Assembly: GCA_021792015.1 (NCBI GenBank) | Contig: JAJYVM010000249.1 | Coordinates: forward strand, 1-6,083 | Source of the DNA: Bacillota bacterium | Lineage (GTDB): Bacteria > Bacillota > Sulfobacillia > RBS10-35 > JAJYVM01 | Reading direction: 5' to 3' | DNA length: 6,083 nucleotides | In this document: positions 5,135-6,083 of the stretch, one piece after another | How positions within the stretch are numbered: the first letter of the stretch is position 1 | Layout: each line of letters begins with the position of its first letter | Notes under the pieces: model-generated | Told to the model about the DNA's origin: nothing | The model's input: the letters and a program-made list of their open reading frames with translations, nothing else | The model's database searches: none | Made by a program: the position numbers and the translations under genes

Positions 5135-6083
5135 TCAGTGGCCAGCGGCCTCGGCCGCAAGGGCCATGGCCAGGACCTTGGCCGCCTGGGCGCGGGTCGT
5201 GGCCCCCTGGGGCTGGAAGGTCCCGTTCGGGAAGCCGCTCAGGTAGCCGGCGCCCACCGCCGCCTGCACCGCGGCCGTGGCGTACGAGTCGATCTGGCCG
5301 GCGTCGCTGAAGGTCAGCTGCGCGCCGCCCGTCAGCTTCAGGGCCCGCGCCAGCAGGACCGCCATCTGCTCGCGGCTCACGGTGTCGTTCGGCCCGAAGG
5401 TCGTCGACGTCAGGCCCTGGACGAGGCCGGCATGCACCGCCGCCGTCACGTACGGCGCGAACCAGTCGCTGGCGGACACGTCCGTGAAGCCGCCTGTGCC
5501 CGTTCCCGGCTGCAGCCCGAGCACCAGGTCCAGCATCTTGACGAACTGGGCGCGCGTCAGCGCGCCACTGGGCTGGAAGGTGCCGCCGGGGAAGCCGCTG
5601 ACGACGCCTGCGGCCAGCAGCGTGTCGATATCGCCGCGGGCCCAGTACCCGGTCGGGATGTCGCTGAAGGTCGAGGGGTTGAGCAGCACCACCAGCGTCT
5701 CGGGGCCGGACACGTTCGCCGACACGCTGCCGCCCGTGCCGACCAGGGTCGGCACGAAGGTCCAGCCGCCGGCGGCACTCTGCGTGTAGACGGCGAGGCG
5801 CTGCGGCTGCAGCCCGTTCAGCACGGCGCCCTGGTACTGGATCACAGCCCGCGCCGGGGTGGTGAGGGTGGCGCCCGCCAGGGTGAAGACCGGGCTCGCC
5901 ACCGTGAAGCCCGTGGGCAGGCCGGTCGGCGCCGAGCTCGACTCCGTCAGGCTCAGGGTGCCGGTGCCGGTGATGTCACCCGCCGGCACCGCCATCGTGA
6001 ACGTGCCGTCGGCCGTGGAGAGCGTGCCGCCGGCCGTCGTCACGGAGGACGACACCTGTGCGCTGCCCGCGCTGTACGTGAAC
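5135..6083 (-). CDS. S-layer homology (SLH) domain surface protein, N-terminus outside window
   Basis: 315 residues are visible to the stop; the frame is open to the window edge, so the start, any signal peptide and further domains lie beyond 6083. The GTG at 6055 is treated as internal. Visible residues about 10-138 are a Thr/Ser/Gly-rich beta-sandwich-like domain (TFTMAVPAGDITGTGTLSL, then LAVYTQSAAGGWTFVPTL), similar in layout to ZU5-like modules of Firmicute surface proteins. Three SLH domains follow at about 139-189, 199-249 and 258-308, each with an FSD/FTD start, a GxxxGxxxxxF-like core (VVSGFPGGTFQPSGALTRAQ) and the TRAQ/SREQ/TRAQ anchor-motif variants. SLH triplets bind pyruvylated secondary cell-wall polymer, fixing the protein to the outer wall surface. 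It is followed two bases later by the acyltransferase gene. Confidence 0.93.
   Translation of the reverse strand, partial: FTYSAGSAQVSSSVTTAGGTLSTADGTFTMAVPAGDITGTGTLSLTESSSAPTGLPTGFTVASPVFTLAGATLTTPARAVIQYQGAVLNGLQPQRLAVYTQSAAGGWTFVPTLVGTGGSVSANVSGPETLVVLLNPSTFSDIPTGYWARGDIDTLLAAGVVSGFPGGTFQPSGALTRAQFVKMLDLVLGLQPGTGTGGFTDVSASDWFAPYVTAAVHAGLVQGLTSTTFGPNDTVSREQMAVLLARALKLTGGAQLTFSDAGQIDSYATAAVQAAVGAGYLSGFPNGTFQPQGATTRAQAAKVLAMALAAEAAGH

Noticed and set aside
4030..5310. Long plus-strand frames opposite the acyltransferase and SLH genes
   Set aside because: They are Arg/Ala/Pro/Ser-rich translations typical of antisense frames in GC-rich DNA, with no recognisable domains.

Overview
The window is very GC-rich bacterial DNA (roughly 70% by eye) with frequent GTG/TTG starts. 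It carries an S-layer-homology (SLH) protein, an N-succinylamino-acid-racemase/MenC-type enolase, a GAGGTGATC-type Shine-Dalgarno and an exact Bacillus-type LexA/DinR operator. Together these suggest a high-GC Firmicute (Symbiobacterium/Thermaerobacter/Limnochordia-like). This placement is inference, since no marker gene is present.

Layout, left to right. (1) 2-1081 (+): C-terminal 359 residues of a protein with an ST7-like helical region, a DUF1841-like segment and a SEC-C zinc motif. (2) 1088-~1321 (+): seven bases later, what looks like the 5' stump of an aminoglycoside-phosphotransferase-like gene, cut off where the next gene ends. (3) 3242-1322 (-): a two-gene operon with overlapping ends, a COG3375-type GNAT acyltransferase followed by a 368-residue MenC/N-succinylamino acid racemase. 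The pairing suggests D-to-L amino-acid conversion through N-succinyl intermediates rather than, or as well as, menaquinone synthesis. (4) 3243-3472: divergent intergenic region with a strong sigma-A-like promoter whose -35/-10 spacer is almost filled by a 14/14 match to the LexA/DinR box. (5) 3473-3940 (+): a 155-residue protein made largely of eight 11-residue repeats. It is predicted to be helical or coiled-coil and SOS-inducible, and it is not a family I recognise. (6) 6083-3987 (-): an SLH surface protein (5' end outside the window) followed 2 bases later by a PlsC-like acyltransferase. This operon converges on the repeat gene, leaving 46 bases between the stop codons.

The most interesting signal is the LexA-box promoter driving the repeat-built protein. 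It looks like an uncharacterised DNA-damage-response gene with a minisatellite-like coding array. No CRISPR array, tRNA, rRNA, insertion sequence or prophage module was seen.
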